Below are positions 1 to 8,813 of a stretch of DNA of 64,000 bases, one piece after another. The stretch is from Deinococcus deserti VCD115 (GTDB lineage Bacteria; Deinococcota; Deinococci; Deinococcales; Deinococcaceae). Location: contig NC_012526.1 of assembly GCF_000020685.1 (NCBI RefSeq), positions 402,001 through 466,000 of the forward strand, read 5' to 3'. The notes below the pieces were generated by a model, which was not told where the DNA came from, made no database searches, and saw only the letters and a program-made list of their open reading frames with translations. The position numbers and the translations under genes are program-made. The first letter of the stretch is position 1; each line of letters opens with the position of its first letter.

Positions 1-243
1 CCCTGAATTCCGCACGCCTCTGCCGACTGGAGTGGGGTCTTTGCTGGCCAGCCGCATGCTGGCGGTGGCCCCATCGGGTATCAGGCCTACCAGCTCACAC
101 GTGACCCGCTGGCCCTGGGGTGGCTGGGTGGGATCGTCACACTGCTGGTGGTTGGAGCAGTGGCGCTGCGTGTGCCCAGCCTGCGGAAACTGCACCTAGA
201 CGACCCGGCAGTTGCGGTTCATGTCCATGTGGAACTGGCGTAG
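1..243 (+). pseudogene. MFS transporter remnant, probably internally deleted and frameshifted
   Basis: In the frame ending at the TAG at 241-243 the protein reads IGYQAYQLTRDPLALGWLGG, then a hydrophobic segment (IVTLLVVGAVALRV) and a short polar tail. The first part looks like the end of TM1 of MFS exporters of the EntS/MFS_3 type (the family typically has ..YQxYxLTxDPLALGxLG..). It is followed at once by what looks like a last TM helix. Upstream, the second frame gives PEFRTPLPTGVGSLLASRMLAVAP, which resembles the start of TM1. I infer an N-terminal piece, a frameshift near 60-75, and loss of the middle of the protein. The window edge cuts the 5' end, so an ordinary MFS C-terminus with a coincidental match remains possible. 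Confidence 0.45.
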
Positions 244-354
244 CGCATAGACCCGGAGTCGAAGGGTTCAATCTTCTCTCTGCCTGTTTCCGGCCTTGAC
301 CTGTGGCACGGATTTGATGGGCAGGCCTCAGGCGGTCTTGATGGGATCAAACAG

Positions 355-383
355 GACCGCGCCTCCACCAGAAAGGCGCGGTC
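355..383. terminator. Rho-independent-type hairpin
   Basis: A perfect 10-bp stem (GACCGCGCCT at 355-364 with AGGCGCGGTC at 374-383) and a 9-nt loop. It is followed by TTATT on the + strand and by CTGTTT when read on the - strand. It lies between the MFS remnant (+) and the end of the permease gene (-), so it probably terminates from both sides. Confidence 0.7.
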
Positions 384-401
384 TTATTGACAGCCTGAAG
401 C

Positions 402-1202
402 TCAGGTTTGGCTGGTCCAGCCCGGAGCGTTCCGCCGTTTCCAGGCCCACAGAGCACCCATCAGAACCAGACCGACGGCAGCCGCTGACATCAGGACCAG
501 GAAGGGAGTCTCACCGGTCAGGGACGTCTGCTGCGGTTTTACGGTCTGAATGAACGACGGCCACGGCGTTGCTCCCTTGGCTACCAGGTCTGAAGCGGAA
601 TAGATGTAAAAGCTGCTGGCAGTCCAGAGCCCACCCCCACCTTCGCTGGAGGACCGCAGCAGAACATCGGCGAGCACGGGGGTCAGTGCTCCAAGGCTTG
701 CCACCGCGACCGGCACGAAGGCCGACAGCAGGGTGGCCAGGCCGAACACCAGCGCCGCTTCCAGATAGATCAGGAGGCTGTCGGTGGCCAGGTGTGACCA
801 GAGCAGTTCGCGGTCCATCCAGGTGGCGGGCAGCGGCATGAGCAGCCCCTGAAGGAGCAGGGAAAGCAGCACCAGTCCAGCCAGGATCTGCAGACCGAAC
901 AGCAGCCGTCCCCCAACGATCTGCACTCTCGACAGGGGTTGCAGGTTCAGAAAGGCGGCATTCTCGCGCGCTGTGGCACCGAACCACGCGGCGAACATCA
1001 TCAGGGCGAACTCAAGCACATTCCAGTGCAGCGCTGAGTAGAACGGCACGCGCACGCCGTTCAGGTCACGGTTGCGGTCGGCCAGACCATACATGTTGTC
1101 AAAGGGAGTGGCAGTCAAGGCGTAGGCCAGGCTCACGGCGACAGTCACCAGAAACAGCGTGATCCATGTGTGGCGCCGCGCGGTCCATTCAAACCAGATC
1201 AT
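402..1202 (-). CDS. ABC-2 type transporter permease
   Basis: A 266-residue integral membrane protein with about six hydrophobic helices (near residues 12-30, 60-76, 98-120, 140-165, 165-185 and 235-252) and a basic C-terminus. This is the usual shape of a YtrC/ABC-2 permease. Its ATG overlaps the stop codon of the ATPase gene (ATGA at 1199-1202), so the two are probably translated in a coupled way as one exporter. The order regulator-ATPase-permease matches GntR/YtrA-controlled ABC systems that respond to cell-wall-active compounds in Firmicutes. The substrate cannot be read from the sequence. A bidirectional hairpin follows the stop codon. Confidence 0.8.
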   Translation of the reverse strand: MIWFEWTARRHTWITLFLVTVAVSLAYALTATPFDNMYGLADRNRDLNGVRVPFYSALHWNVLEFALMMFAAWFGATARENAAFLNLQPLSRVQIVGGRLLFGLQILAGLVLLSLLLQGLLMPLPATWMDRELLWSHLATDSLLIYLEAALVFGLATLLSAFVPVAVASLGALTPVLADVLLRSSSEGGGGLWTASSFYIYSASDLVAKGATPWPSFIQTVKPQQTSLTGETPFLVLMSAAAVGLVLMGALWAWKRRNAPGWTSQT

Positions 1203-2098
1203 GCCTGTCCTCCGATCACTGAGGCGTAAAGCCGATCGAGCGGCCGGGGCCGCACCTGCAGGTCCAGCGGCTGGGCGCTCATCAGCACCCGGATCATTTC
1301 GTCGACATTGCCGCTGGCGTGAATCTGCACGACCGGCCCGTCGACCTGAACGTGCTCAGGGGTGTGGTGGGCCTGAAGCCACCCGGCCACTGACGCTGGT
1401 ACGTCCTCCTGGTAGATGGCCTGCACTGTCTTGTACTGGTCGCGCAGTGCGTCCATCTCACCTTCCAGAACCACCCGGCCCGAGTGCATGAACCCCACGT
1501 GATCCGCAATGCCTTCCACCTCGGCCAGGACGTGGGAGGTCAGGATGACTGTGCCGCCGTCCGCCGCGTATTCCGCGAGCCGGGACAGCAAAGCCTGACG
1601 GTGAACCGGGTCCAGGCCGTTGGTGGGTTCGTCCAGAACGAGCAGTCTGGGCTGGCTGGCAAACGCGTAGGCCAGCGCCAGACCGATGCGCTGGCCGGTG
1701 GACAGGTGCCGGGCAGCGCATCGCAGCGGCACCCCGAACAGGGCAGCGGTTTCCAGGGCAAGTGCAGCGTTCCATTCCGGGTGCAGGCGGGCCCCCACCT
1801 GAAAGTGCATCTGCGCGTCGTGCGTGGGCAGCAGGGTCCCGCCGGTCGGTACCAGCGCCACCTGCTCTTTGACCCGCCCGGGGCTGACACTGGGATCAAT
1901 ACCCAGAACAGTCATTCGTCCGGTCTCCACGGGTTCCAGGCCCAGGAAGGCGCGTAGCAGAGTACTTTTGCCGGTACCGTTAGGACCCAGCAGCGCATAG
2001 ATGCTTCCCTGAACCACCTGCATGGAGCAGTCGTTGAGGATGGTGTGTTTCCCGCGCCGGGTGCGCAGGTCCTGGGCCTGTAGGACGACGGGCATCAT
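1199..2098 (-). CDS. ABC transporter ATP-binding protein
   Basis: A 299-residue nucleotide-binding subunit. The Walker A motif GPNGTGKST is near residue 38, the degenerate signature LSTGQR near 132, Walker B LLVLDEPTNGLDP near 152, and an H-switch in LTSHVLAEVE near 187. The last roughly 90 residues form a C-terminal extension typical of ATPases paired with ABC-2 permeases. The start overlaps the GntR gene stop and the stop overlaps the permease start, both as ATGA. A second ATG lies one codon downstream (MM start). Together with the permease it should form an export or lipid-flip complex at the inner membrane. Confidence 0.88.
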   Translation of the reverse strand: MMPVVLQAQDLRTRRGKHTILNDCSMQVVQGSIYALLGPNGTGKSTLLRAFLGLEPVETGRMTVLGIDPSVSPGRVKEQVALVPTGGTLLPTHDAQMHFQVGARLHPEWNAALALETAALFGVPLRCAARHLSTGQRIGLALAYAFASQPRLLVLDEPTNGLDPVHRQALLSRLAEYAADGGTVILTSHVLAEVEGIADHVGFMHSGRVVLEGEMDALRDQYKTVQAIYQEDVPASVAGWLQAHHTPEHVQVDGPVVQIHASGNVDEMIRVLMSAQPLDLQVRPRPLDRLYASVIGGQA

Positions 2099-2502
2099 GA
2101 GGTGACCTCCGTGGACGTGGTGAGCTCCTGCAGCAGCGTGTGCAGAGTGGCAGGGGTAATCCCGGCATGAAGCAGGCGGGTGGTGATCAGCTGGAACTCG
2201 CGTATCAGCGCTTCCTGCTGGGCTGGAGGCGCGTGCGAACGGGCGGTGATGGTGGTGCCTGCTCCCGCGCGGCTCTCGATCATGCCGGCGTCCTGCAGGG
2301 AGGCGTAGGCCCGCACGATGGTGTTGGGCGCAATTCGCAGCCGGGAAGCCAGCGCACGAACCGGCGGAAGCGTATCCCCCGGCTTAAGCTGACCCAGGTC
2401 GATGGCCCGCTTCAGGCTCTCGGAAAGCTGCAGATACAGCGGGACACCACTGTGCAGGTCCAGCTTGATCAGAAGCTCCAGACTTTCGGCCTCTTGTCGC
2501 AT
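2095..2502 (-). CDS. GntR-family regulator, YtrA subfamily
   Basis: About 135 residues. A winged helix-turn-helix spans residues 10-75 (PLYLQLSESLKRAI.., LPPVRALASRLRIAPNTIVRAY, GMIESRAGAGT), followed by a short helical dimerisation tail as in YtrA regulators. It is first in an operon with the ABC ATPase and permease, so it is the likely local repressor. I place the start at the ATG at 2502 (MRQEAESLELLI). A TTG six codons upstream (2520) is also open, but the TTGTATTGTCTTATTG stretch around it is AT-rich and looks more like promoter or operator than coding sequence. Loss of about six residues would not affect the domain. Confidence 0.82.
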   Translation of the reverse strand: MRQEAESLELLIKLDLHSGVPLYLQLSESLKRAIDLGQLKPGDTLPPVRALASRLRIAPNTIVRAYASLQDAGMIESRAGAGTTITARSHAPPAQQEALIREFQLITTRLLHAGITPATLHTLLQELTTSTEVTS

Positions 2503-2619
2503 ATCAATAAGACAATACAAGAATGGAGCGATGGACTTGGCCCATCTGTTGAGCCCGTGTGCTTCAGTCAGGGCACAGAGGTGACCGGAAGAGAGGATTT
2601 CCCCGAATCAAAAACAAAA

Positions 2620-2649
2620 AACGCGAACCGGGATATTCCGATTCGCGTT
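2620..2649 (-). terminator. Hairpin with T-tract on the minus strand
   Basis: An 8-bp stem, AACGCGAA (2620-2627) with TTCGCGTT (2642-2649), with a partly paired interior. Read on the - strand the stem runs straight into TTTTTTGTTTTTG. No - strand gene is recognisable just upstream (2650-3057), so it either ends an unrecognised transcript or insulates the GntR promoter. Confidence 0.6.
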
Positions 2650-2992
2650 CTGTTCACGTGCCGTCGCCTGGCGAGGCCGTGGGAAGACACTTTTGGTTAG
2701 AGCTGAACCCCGGTGGTCAGGGGGTTGGAACTGTGATCAGGTTTACTCAAGCGATGACCTCCTTCGACTGAGATGCCGAAAGATACAGGGTTGATGCCAA
2801 GCATTCTGTTCAAGTTTTACTTTTCGATTTTACTGTGCTGGACGGTTTTTTATCGCTATTTATCAGGATTTTTGCATGTAGCGGTCTGCCCGCCCGATTT
2901 GTCCTGTGATCGTCAGTCCTGGTGATGCGACCACCGAATCTCGCAAGGAAAGGCTGGCCCACAACCTGAGAGGAAGGGTCTACCCTGGGCGT
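2650..2992. other. Intergenic region without a recognised gene
   Basis: It includes an AT-rich stretch (2808-2880) that is unusual against the GC-rich background, with several T-runs. I see no conserved protein in any frame. The last 12 bases hold the -10 box for the following small ORF. Confidence 0.5.
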
Positions 2993-3061
2993 ATGACTGA
3001 TGACGTGTACCACACCCTTGCCGTGACTGACCGGTCCCAGAGGCGGGCGAAGCTCAGATGA
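2993..3061 (+). CDS. 22-residue ORF overlapping the rsgA start
   Basis: Encodes MTDDVYHTLAVTDRSQRRAK plus two residues. Its stop overlaps the rsgA ATG as ATGA (3058-3061). A TACCCT box ends 6 nt before its ATG, the leaderless spacing seen repeatedly in this window. AGGAAGGG at 2972-2979 is too far upstream (13 nt) for a normal ribosome binding site. It may be a leader peptide that couples translation into rsgA, or chance. I do not recognise the peptide. Confidence 0.4.
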   Translation: MTDDVYHTLAVTDRSQRRAKLR

Positions 3062-4050
3062 CGGGCGCTCTCCAGGACCTGGGCTGGTCCGATTTCTTTG
3101 CTGAGGCCGCCGAGCCGTTTTTGCAGGATGAGTCTGTGCAGGCTGAGCCCGGACGGATTGCCAGCGTCGGGCGGGCGTCCTATCAGATCTGGACAGCGCA
3201 GGGCCTGGAGGACGCCCTGCTGGCCGGAACGCTGCGTCAGGAAGCACCGGGGCAGCAGGTGCCGGTGATCGGCGATTGGGTCATTGCGCAGCGTCTGGCA
3301 GAGGCGCAGGCTTTACGCATTCAGCAGGTGCTTCCCCGGCGCACCACGTTCGCCCGCGCGGTGCATGGCGGCACAGCCGAGCAGATCATTGCAGCCAACG
3401 TGGACGTCGTGTTTATCGTCACGACGCCGGATCAGGATTTTGACCTGCCGCGCCTGGGCCGATATGTAGCCGCAGTGCAGGTCAGCGGCGCCGAGCCGGT
3501 CGTGCTGCTCAACAAATCAGACCTTGTGCAGGACGCCGCCTGGTATCTGGAACAGGTCAGACGCCTTGGGCCCGATCTACCGGCGCATCAGATCTCGGCA
3601 GCTCAGCATGGCGGGCTCGACAGTATCCAGCCTTACTTCACACCCGGCCGGACCGTGGCCCTGATCGGTTCGTCCGGCGTGGGCAAATCCACCCTGACCA
3701 ACCGGCTCCTGGGCCAGGAGGTCGCGGCCACCGGCAGCGTGCGTGAGACCGATCAGCAGGGCCGGCACACCACGACGGGCCGGACCCTTTACCGGGTGCC
3801 CGGCGGGGGACTGCTGATCGACAACCCTGGCCTGCGGGATATCGCAGTCTGGGACGCCGACTCCCGCAGCGTGAACTTTGAGGTGATCGAGGAACTGGCG
3901 ACCAAGTGCCGCTTCCGCAAATGCACCCACATGACCGAACCCGGGTGTGCCGTTCAGCGCGCCGTCCAGAAAGGGCAACTGGACGCACAGGTTCTGGCGG
4001 CCTACCACGAGGCCCAGGGTCAGCCGGTACGCCGCCCGAAAAAGCGCTGA
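3058..4050 (+). CDS. rsgA: Ribosome small-subunit-dependent GTPase A
   Basis: A 330-residue circularly permuted GTPase that helps late 30S maturation. An OB-fold region spans roughly 30-100. G4 NKSD (152-155) precedes G1 GSSGVGKST (204-212) and G3 DNPG (255-258), the diagnostic permuted order. The C-terminal zinc site is Cys284, Cys289, His291 and Cys297, followed by a helical tail. Length and motifs are typical for a functional enzyme. The ATG overlaps the stop of a 22-codon ORF; internal starts would cut into the OB fold. A strong bidirectional terminator separates it from the convergent aldo/keto reductase gene. Confidence 0.95.
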   Translation: MTGALQDLGWSDFFAEAAEPFLQDESVQAEPGRIASVGRASYQIWTAQGLEDALLAGTLRQEAPGQQVPVIGDWVIAQRLAEAQALRIQQVLPRRTTFARAVHGGTAEQIIAANVDVVFIVTTPDQDFDLPRLGRYVAAVQVSGAEPVVLLNKSDLVQDAAWYLEQVRRLGPDLPAHQISAAQHGGLDSIQPYFTPGRTVALIGSSGVGKSTLTNRLLGQEVAATGSVRETDQQGRHTTTGRTLYRVPGGGLLIDNPGLRDIAVWDADSRSVNFEVIEELATKCRFRKCTHMTEPGCAVQRAVQKGQLDAQVLAAYHEAQGQPVRRPKKR

Positions 4051-4133
4051 GGCAAAACAAAAACGCAGCGACAATGACCACAGAGGTGTTCATGGGCGTG
4101 CCGCGTCACCGTAAGCCGGTTTGAGTAGAAAGA

Positions 4134-4169
4134 AAAGCGGGCGGTGGAGCATAAGCCACCGCCCGCTTT
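4134..4169. terminator. Bidirectional terminator between rsgA and the reductase gene
   Basis: A 14-bp perfect stem (AAAGCGGGCGGTGG at 4134-4147 with its complement at 4156-4169) and an 8-nt loop. The stem carries A- and T-runs on its outer ends, so it serves both convergent genes. Confidence 0.85.
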
Positions 4170-4179
4170 CTCTGCTGCG

Positions 4180-5199
4180 TTAAATTTCCCGCTCGGTCCT
4201 TGCCCGCTCCCAGTCGCTGACCCGGGAGATTTCGTTCAGGTCATCCTCGGTCAGCTGCAGGTCCACTGTGCCCAGCAGTTCCTGAAGCTGCTTGACGCTG
4301 TTGGCCCCGATAATCGGCGCGGTCACCGCCGGCTGCGTGAGCAGCCACGCCAGCGAGACCTGCGCCGGGTGAGCCTGGTGCCGCTCGGCAACCGAAACCA
4401 GCGTCTCGACGGTGTCGAAGTTCTGGTCGCTGAATCGCCGCGCGGCATTCTCGCTGGCACGTACGCTGTCGGGCAGCGGTTGGCCGCGCCGGTACTTGCC
4501 GGTCAGCATTCCCCCGCCCAGCGGGCTCCAGGGCACCACACCCAGGCCGTACTCCGCGGCCACGCGCTGCTGCTCGCGCTCGAAGTTCGCGCGGGTGGGG
4601 GAGAGCAGGCTGTACTCCGGCTGGATGCTGACATAGCTTTCCAGACCGCGGCGGTCACTGGTCCACAGGGCCTGCATCAGGCGCCACGCGCTGTAGTTCG
4701 AGCAGCCGATGTAGCGAACATAACCGCGCTTCACCAACTCGGTGAAGGCTTCGAGCGTTTCCTCGATGGGCGTCTGGTTGTCCACCCAGTGCGCCTGATA
4801 CAGGTCAATGTGATCGACCTGCATGCGGCGCAGGCTGTCCTCGCAGGCCTTCAGAATCCAGCGCCGGGACAGCCCTTCGCGCTGGTGAATGGTGCCGCGC
4901 CCTTCGCTACCGCGCGGGCCCATCGGTCCCCGGACCTTGGTCGCCACGACCATCTGGTCGCGGTTGCCGCGGGCTTTCATCCAGCGGCCCATGATCTCCT
5001 CGGACACGCCTCCAGGGTTGTCCGGGGTCCAGTTGCTGTAGATGTCGGCGGTGTCCAGGAAGTTGCCGCCGGCCTCGGCGTAGGCGTCCATGATGTCAAA
5101 GGACGTCTGTTCGTCGGCACTCCAGCCGAACTGCATGGTGCCCAGGCCAATGGGGAAAAGGTGCAGGCCGCTGCGGCCAAGTCTGCGGTAGGGGGTCAT
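4180..5199 (-). CDS. Aldo/keto reductase
   Basis: A 339-residue TIM-barrel NADPH oxidoreductase. The catalytic tetrad is visible: Asp in [11 protein letters not shown] (Asp near 51, Tyr near 54), Lys in VVATKV near 87, and His in YQAHWVD near 137. The C-terminal cofactor-binding segment [15 protein letters not shown] is near 300. The sequence belongs to the YajO/Tas-like group that reduces assorted aldehydes and ketones; the substrate is not predictable. The start is chosen for GGAGG about 8 nt upstream. It is transcribed alone, convergent with rsgA. Confidence 0.9.
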   Translation of the reverse strand: MTPYRRLGRSGLHLFPIGLGTMQFGWSADEQTSFDIMDAYAEAGGNFLDTADIYSNWTPDNPGGVSEEIMGRWMKARGNRDQMVVATKVRGPMGPRGSEGRGTIHQREGLSRRWILKACEDSLRRMQVDHIDLYQAHWVDNQTPIEETLEAFTELVKRGYVRYIGCSNYSAWRLMQALWTSDRRGLESYVSIQPEYSLLSPTRANFEREQQRVAAEYGLGVVPWSPLGGGMLTGKYRRGQPLPDSVRASENAARRFSDQNFDTVETLVSVAERHQAHPAQVSLAWLLTQPAVTAPIIGANSVKQLQELLGTVDLQLTEDDLNEISRVSDWERARTEREI

Positions 5200-5376
5200 G
5201 TCTGGTGCCTCCAGGTGGGGGTTTGGTCGGTATCAGGGTGCCGGAGACGGCGCCTCAGGACGGATACGGGTTCCAGCGGGTCGGCTCGTTAAGCTATGAA
5301 AAGTCGTCAGAAACGGTGGGGCCCTGGATGTGACGCCTGCGCGCCAGGACCCCTTTCAGGGCAAACGATACTGACC

Positions 5377-6504
5377 TCAGGTGTCACTCAGCGCCACGAA
5401 GCGCAGATCCAGGTCCGGCAGACGCTGGATAAAGTGGTCCAGCAACTCCAGGGCGCCGCTGAGGTCGCGTTCGTCCACCACCTCTACGGGGCTGTGGGTA
5501 TAGCGGTTGGCCACCGATACCGCGCCGGTCGGTATGCCCTGGCTTCCGTACTGCAGGGCCCCGGCGTCGGTGCCAATGCCGCGCAGCAGTTCGTGCTGTA
5601 CAGCGATCCCGCCCGCGTCCGCAGCAGCGATGAGGCCGCGCCGCACTGCCGGATGCGCCATGGTCGAGAAGTCCATCACCTTCACGGCCGGCCCGGCTCC
5701 CAGCTGAAGGTGGCAGGTCCCCAGCTCAGGCGTATCGTCGGCGGCCGTCATGTCCAGAGCCAGGGCCACGTCGGCCTTGTAGGCGCTGGCCACCGCCTGA
5801 GCGCCGCGCAGCCCGACCTCCTCCTGCACCGTGAAGGCAAAGATGACCGTGACCGGCGGAGGGCTGTCCTGGTACCGTTCCAGCAGGGCCAGCATCACGG
5901 CGCAGCCGGCCCGGTCATCTACCGCGTGGGCTGTGTAACGGCCGGTGTTCTGACCCAGTTCGGTCAACACCCCCACGAATCCGACCGGATCTCCCAGATG
6001 AACCCCCATGCCGATGGCTTCGTCCGCATTGCGCGCGCCAATATCCACATACAGTTCGGGTGCGGGCACGATCCGTTGCCGGTCGGTGTCAGTCAGCAGG
6101 TGGGCACTTTTTGTGCCGATCACGCCCATCAGCCGGCCCTGCTGCGTGCGCACCCAGACGCGCTGTGCAGGCAGGATGCGGTCATCGGTGCCGCCTACTT
6201 TTTCCAGCCGCAGAAACCCGGTGGGGGTGATCTGCCTGACCCGGAAGCCGACCTCGTCCATGTGTGCCGCGACAATCACCCGGCGTGCTCCCTCGCTGGC
6301 GGCGCGCCGGATGGCAATGACATTCCCGAAGGCGTCCACCTCCGTGTGATCGGCCAGCGCGGCAGCGGCATGGTGGACGGCCCGGATAACGTCCTCCTCA
6401 CTGCCGCTGGGTCCGGTGAGCCGGACAAGGTGACGCAGATGCGCAAGGGCGGGCGAATCACCGTGGCCTGCTTCTGCGCCCGGGTGGTTGTGGTTTTCTG
6501 GCAT
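5377..6504 (-). CDS. M42 family metallopeptidase (aminopeptidase / endoglucanase-type)
   Basis: About 375 residues. It shows M42 metal and catalytic landmarks: AAHMDEVGF (first metal His), HAVDDRAGC (bridging Asp), TVQEEVGLRGA (catalytic Glu pair), ALDMT, and the late YTHSPVEVVDERDL (metal His). M42 proteins form tetrahedral dodecamers that trim peptides in the cytoplasm. The start is set at ATG 6504 (MPENHNHPGAEAG) because TATCCT lies 6 nt upstream, a leaderless promoter. The longer open frame upstream, to 6678, has no family similarity. Confidence 0.9.
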   Translation of the reverse strand: MPENHNHPGAEAGHGDSPALAHLRHLVRLTGPSGSEEDVIRAVHHAAAALADHTEVDAFGNVIAIRRAASEGARRVIVAAHMDEVGFRVRQITPTGFLRLEKVGGTDDRILPAQRVWVRTQQGRLMGVIGTKSAHLLTDTDRQRIVPAPELYVDIGARNADEAIGMGVHLGDPVGFVGVLTELGQNTGRYTAHAVDDRAGCAVMLALLERYQDSPPPVTVIFAFTVQEEVGLRGAQAVASAYKADVALALDMTAADDTPELGTCHLQLGAGPAVKVMDFSTMAHPAVRRGLIAAADAGGIAVQHELLRGIGTDAGALQYGSQGIPTGAVSVANRYTHSPVEVVDERDLSGALELLDHFIQRLPDLDLRFVALSDT

Positions 6505-6510
6505 AACGAC

Positions 6511-6516
6511 AGGATA
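6511..6516 (-). promoter_or_regulatory. Leaderless -10 box of the M42 peptidase
   Basis: TATCCT on the - strand, 6 nt before ATG 6504. No convincing -35 element is seen. Confidence 0.6.
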
Positions 6517-6897
6517 GAAGTCCTGACGGTCCGTTTGCTCGGTGCCGTGCGCCCGGTAATGTTTATCAATGGCCTGGACGTACAGAAGGGTCGCACGCAG
6601 GGCGGGTGTCGGGAAAGTGCCTTTATGCCACATCAGACTGCGGAGCCTTCCGGGCAGCCGATTGTCCGCAGGCACCAAAAGGAACGTGCTGTGAAGCTGA
6701 AGCCGCAGGCAGAAGATTCAGTGGATATGCCCCGCGCTTCATGCAGCGTGTTTCGACCGGAGAGCCTTCGCGGGGCGGCTCGGATTCGCTGGACCGGCGC
6801 TCAGAGGCCGGGAAACTGTTTATGCAGTCCAGTACTACCTTAAGTAAGAATTGCGAAGCAGAGGCTGTGTTAGCTTCGAATTCAGGCCACACTCGAC
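6517..6897. other. Divergent intergenic region
   Basis: Lies between the M42 gene (-) and the TPR kinase gene (+). I see no conserved protein or clear terminator. It should contain the promoter of the kinase gene, but no good -10 stands out; TTAGCT near 6870 and CACACT near 6890 are weak candidates. Confidence 0.4.
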
Positions 6898-8778
6898 ATG
6901 ACCAATTTTCCCTCCAGCCCCCAGGATGATCAGGCCCCCAGCTCTGGGGCCGGTCAGGTTGAGGCTCTGCTGGCGCGGGCATCGCAGCTTGAGCAGCAGG
7001 ACTGGGCCAGTGCGCTGCTGGTGTTGTGCGAGGCCCTGACCCTGGCGCGGCAGCAGGAGGATCAGAGCAGCCCCGCGCGTGTTCTGCTGCAACTGGCGAC
7101 GTTGGAATGGCGACTGTCGAAGTTTGACAGTGCCCAGGCTCACGCGAGTGAAGCCCTGCAGGATTTTCGCAGGCGTGCCGACCAGCACCACGAGGCCTGG
7201 TGCCTGCGGCTGCTGGGCAATATCCACGGGGTGCAGGGGCAGTACGTTGCGGCGTCTGAGCTCCTGCAGGCGTCGGCCGCGCTCAGCCGTGAAACGGGCA
7301 ACCGCACCTGTCTGGCCTCGTGTCTCAATAACCTGGGCATTATTGCCAACGAGCTGGGCGATTATGCGTCCGGACTGGAATATCTGCTCGAAGCGTTAAA
7401 GACCTACGACGAGCACGATCTTCACGTTCCATCGACCCTGAACAACATCGCGACCCACTACCGGCAGCTGGGACAGCACGCCAGCGCACTGGAGCATCAT
7501 GAGCAGGCGTTGGAACGCGCCCGGTCGCTCGGAGCGCATGGATTAACGGCGGCGTATATCCACAACATGGCCGAGACGCTGAGACAGTCTGACCGTCATG
7601 AACAGGCCATGCCGCTCCTGGAAGAGTCCCTGACACTGGCCCGCCAGATCGGAGACCGTCAGACCGAACTGCTGGCCCTGGACAGTCTGGGGCAGACCCA
7701 TCAGGCGCTGGGAGCTCCGGAACTGGCCCGGCAGTGCTATGAGGAAGGGCTGCGCCTGGCTCCTTCTGCGCGGCACCCGCTGGCCGAGGTGAAGCTGCTG
7801 ATGCATCACGCGTCGTTGCAGCCAGAGGGCCGCCGCGAGATGCTTGAGCAGTCCCTGAGGCTGTCCCAGGACAAGAATCTGCGCGCAGAACTGCTGGAGG
7901 CCCATGATCTGCTGGCCCGGTTTCACCGGGAGGCGGGGGAGTTCAGGCTTGCACTGGAGCACCTTGAGCAGGCGCGTGCCGTGGAAAGGGAGCTGTTCAA
8001 TGAAGCTCAGGACCACCGGACCCAGGCGCTGCAGATTCAATACGATCTGGCCAGAACACGGGCATCGAACGAAGCCCAGCGTCAGCTCAACGAGCAGCTG
8101 CGGCGAGCAAATGAGGAACTCGATGCGTTCAGCTATACCATCTCGCACGATCTGCGCGCGCCAGTCCGGCATATCAAGGGTTTTGTCGGGCTGCTGCGCA
8201 GCGTGATGGACACGGACGCGCACCCCAAGTCCGGGCGGTATCTGAATGTCATTGAGGACTCCACCGACCGCTTGAACAATCTGATTGACGCCATGCTGAA
8301 CTTTGCTCGTCAGTCACAGGAGCCACTGCAGCTGACCCAGGTAGATCTGGGGCAACTGGTCGGGTCGCTTCAGGCTGAACTGGCTGCGCAGGTGCAGGAT
8401 CAGCGCGTGTGCTGGCAGATCGGAAGCCTGCCGGTGGTGCAGGGCGACTTCGCACTGCTGAGGCAGGTGATGATCAACCTGCTCTCCAACGCGCTGAAGT
8501 ATTCGAGGCCCCGGGACGAGAGCGTGGTCGAGGTCTGGGCGGAACGTCAGGGTGCGGTCTGGGCGGTTCACGTTCGCGATAACGGGGTCGGATTCGATCC
8601 CCAGTACGCCGACAAACTGTTCGGGGTATTTCAGCGCCTGCACCGCCAGGACGAATTTGAAGGTACCGGGGTCGGGCTGGCCACGGTGCAGCGAATAGTG
8701 ATCCGGCACGGAGGTGAGGTGTCGGCCACGTCACAGGGCAACGAAGGCGCCACTTTTACCTTCACGCTGCCGGCCTGA
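6898..8778 (+). CDS. TPR-repeat sensor histidine kinase
   Basis: A 626-residue soluble protein with no membrane segment. About eight tetratricopeptide repeats (residues 20-370, for example LNNLGIIANELGDYASGLEYL and IHNMAETLRQSDRHEQAMPLL) are followed by a coiled linker (370-405). The kinase core has H-box AFSYTISHDLRAPVRHIKG near 412, N-box MINLLSNALKYS near 522, G1 RDNGVGFD near 560, and G2 FEGTGVGLATV near 588. The architecture resembles bacteriophytochrome-class kinases with a protein-interaction input instead of a chromophore domain. No response regulator is adjacent, so it is an orphan kinase. The same TPR-first design recurs in the GGDEF-EAL protein at 31.8 kb. Confidence 0.9.
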   Translation: MTNFPSSPQDDQAPSSGAGQVEALLARASQLEQQDWASALLVLCEALTLARQQEDQSSPARVLLQLATLEWRLSKFDSAQAHASEALQDFRRRADQHHEAWCLRLLGNIHGVQGQYVAASELLQASAALSRETGNRTCLASCLNNLGIIANELGDYASGLEYLLEALKTYDEHDLHVPSTLNNIATHYRQLGQHASALEHHEQALERARSLGAHGLTAAYIHNMAETLRQSDRHEQAMPLLEESLTLARQIGDRQTELLALDSLGQTHQALGAPELARQCYEEGLRLAPSARHPLAEVKLLMHHASLQPEGRREMLEQSLRLSQDKNLRAELLEAHDLLARFHREAGEFRLALEHLEQARAVERELFNEAQDHRTQALQIQYDLARTRASNEAQRQLNEQLRRANEELDAFSYTISHDLRAPVRHIKGFVGLLRSVMDTDAHPKSGRYLNVIEDSTDRLNNLIDAMLNFARQSQEPLQLTQVDLGQLVGSLQAELAAQVQDQRVCWQIGSLPVVQGDFALLRQVMINLLSNALKYSRPRDESVVEVWAERQGAVWAVHVRDNGVGFDPQYADKLFGVFQRLHRQDEFEGTGVGLATVQRIVIRHGGEVSATSQGNEGATFTFTLPA

Positions 8779-8813
8779 AGGCTGCCTGTCTGTTCGGTGC
8801 GCAGTGACCAGAG

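Noticed and set aside
4144..5292. Open frame antisense to the aldo/keto reductase
   Set aside because: The reductase has the full catalytic tetrad; the antisense product resembles no family.
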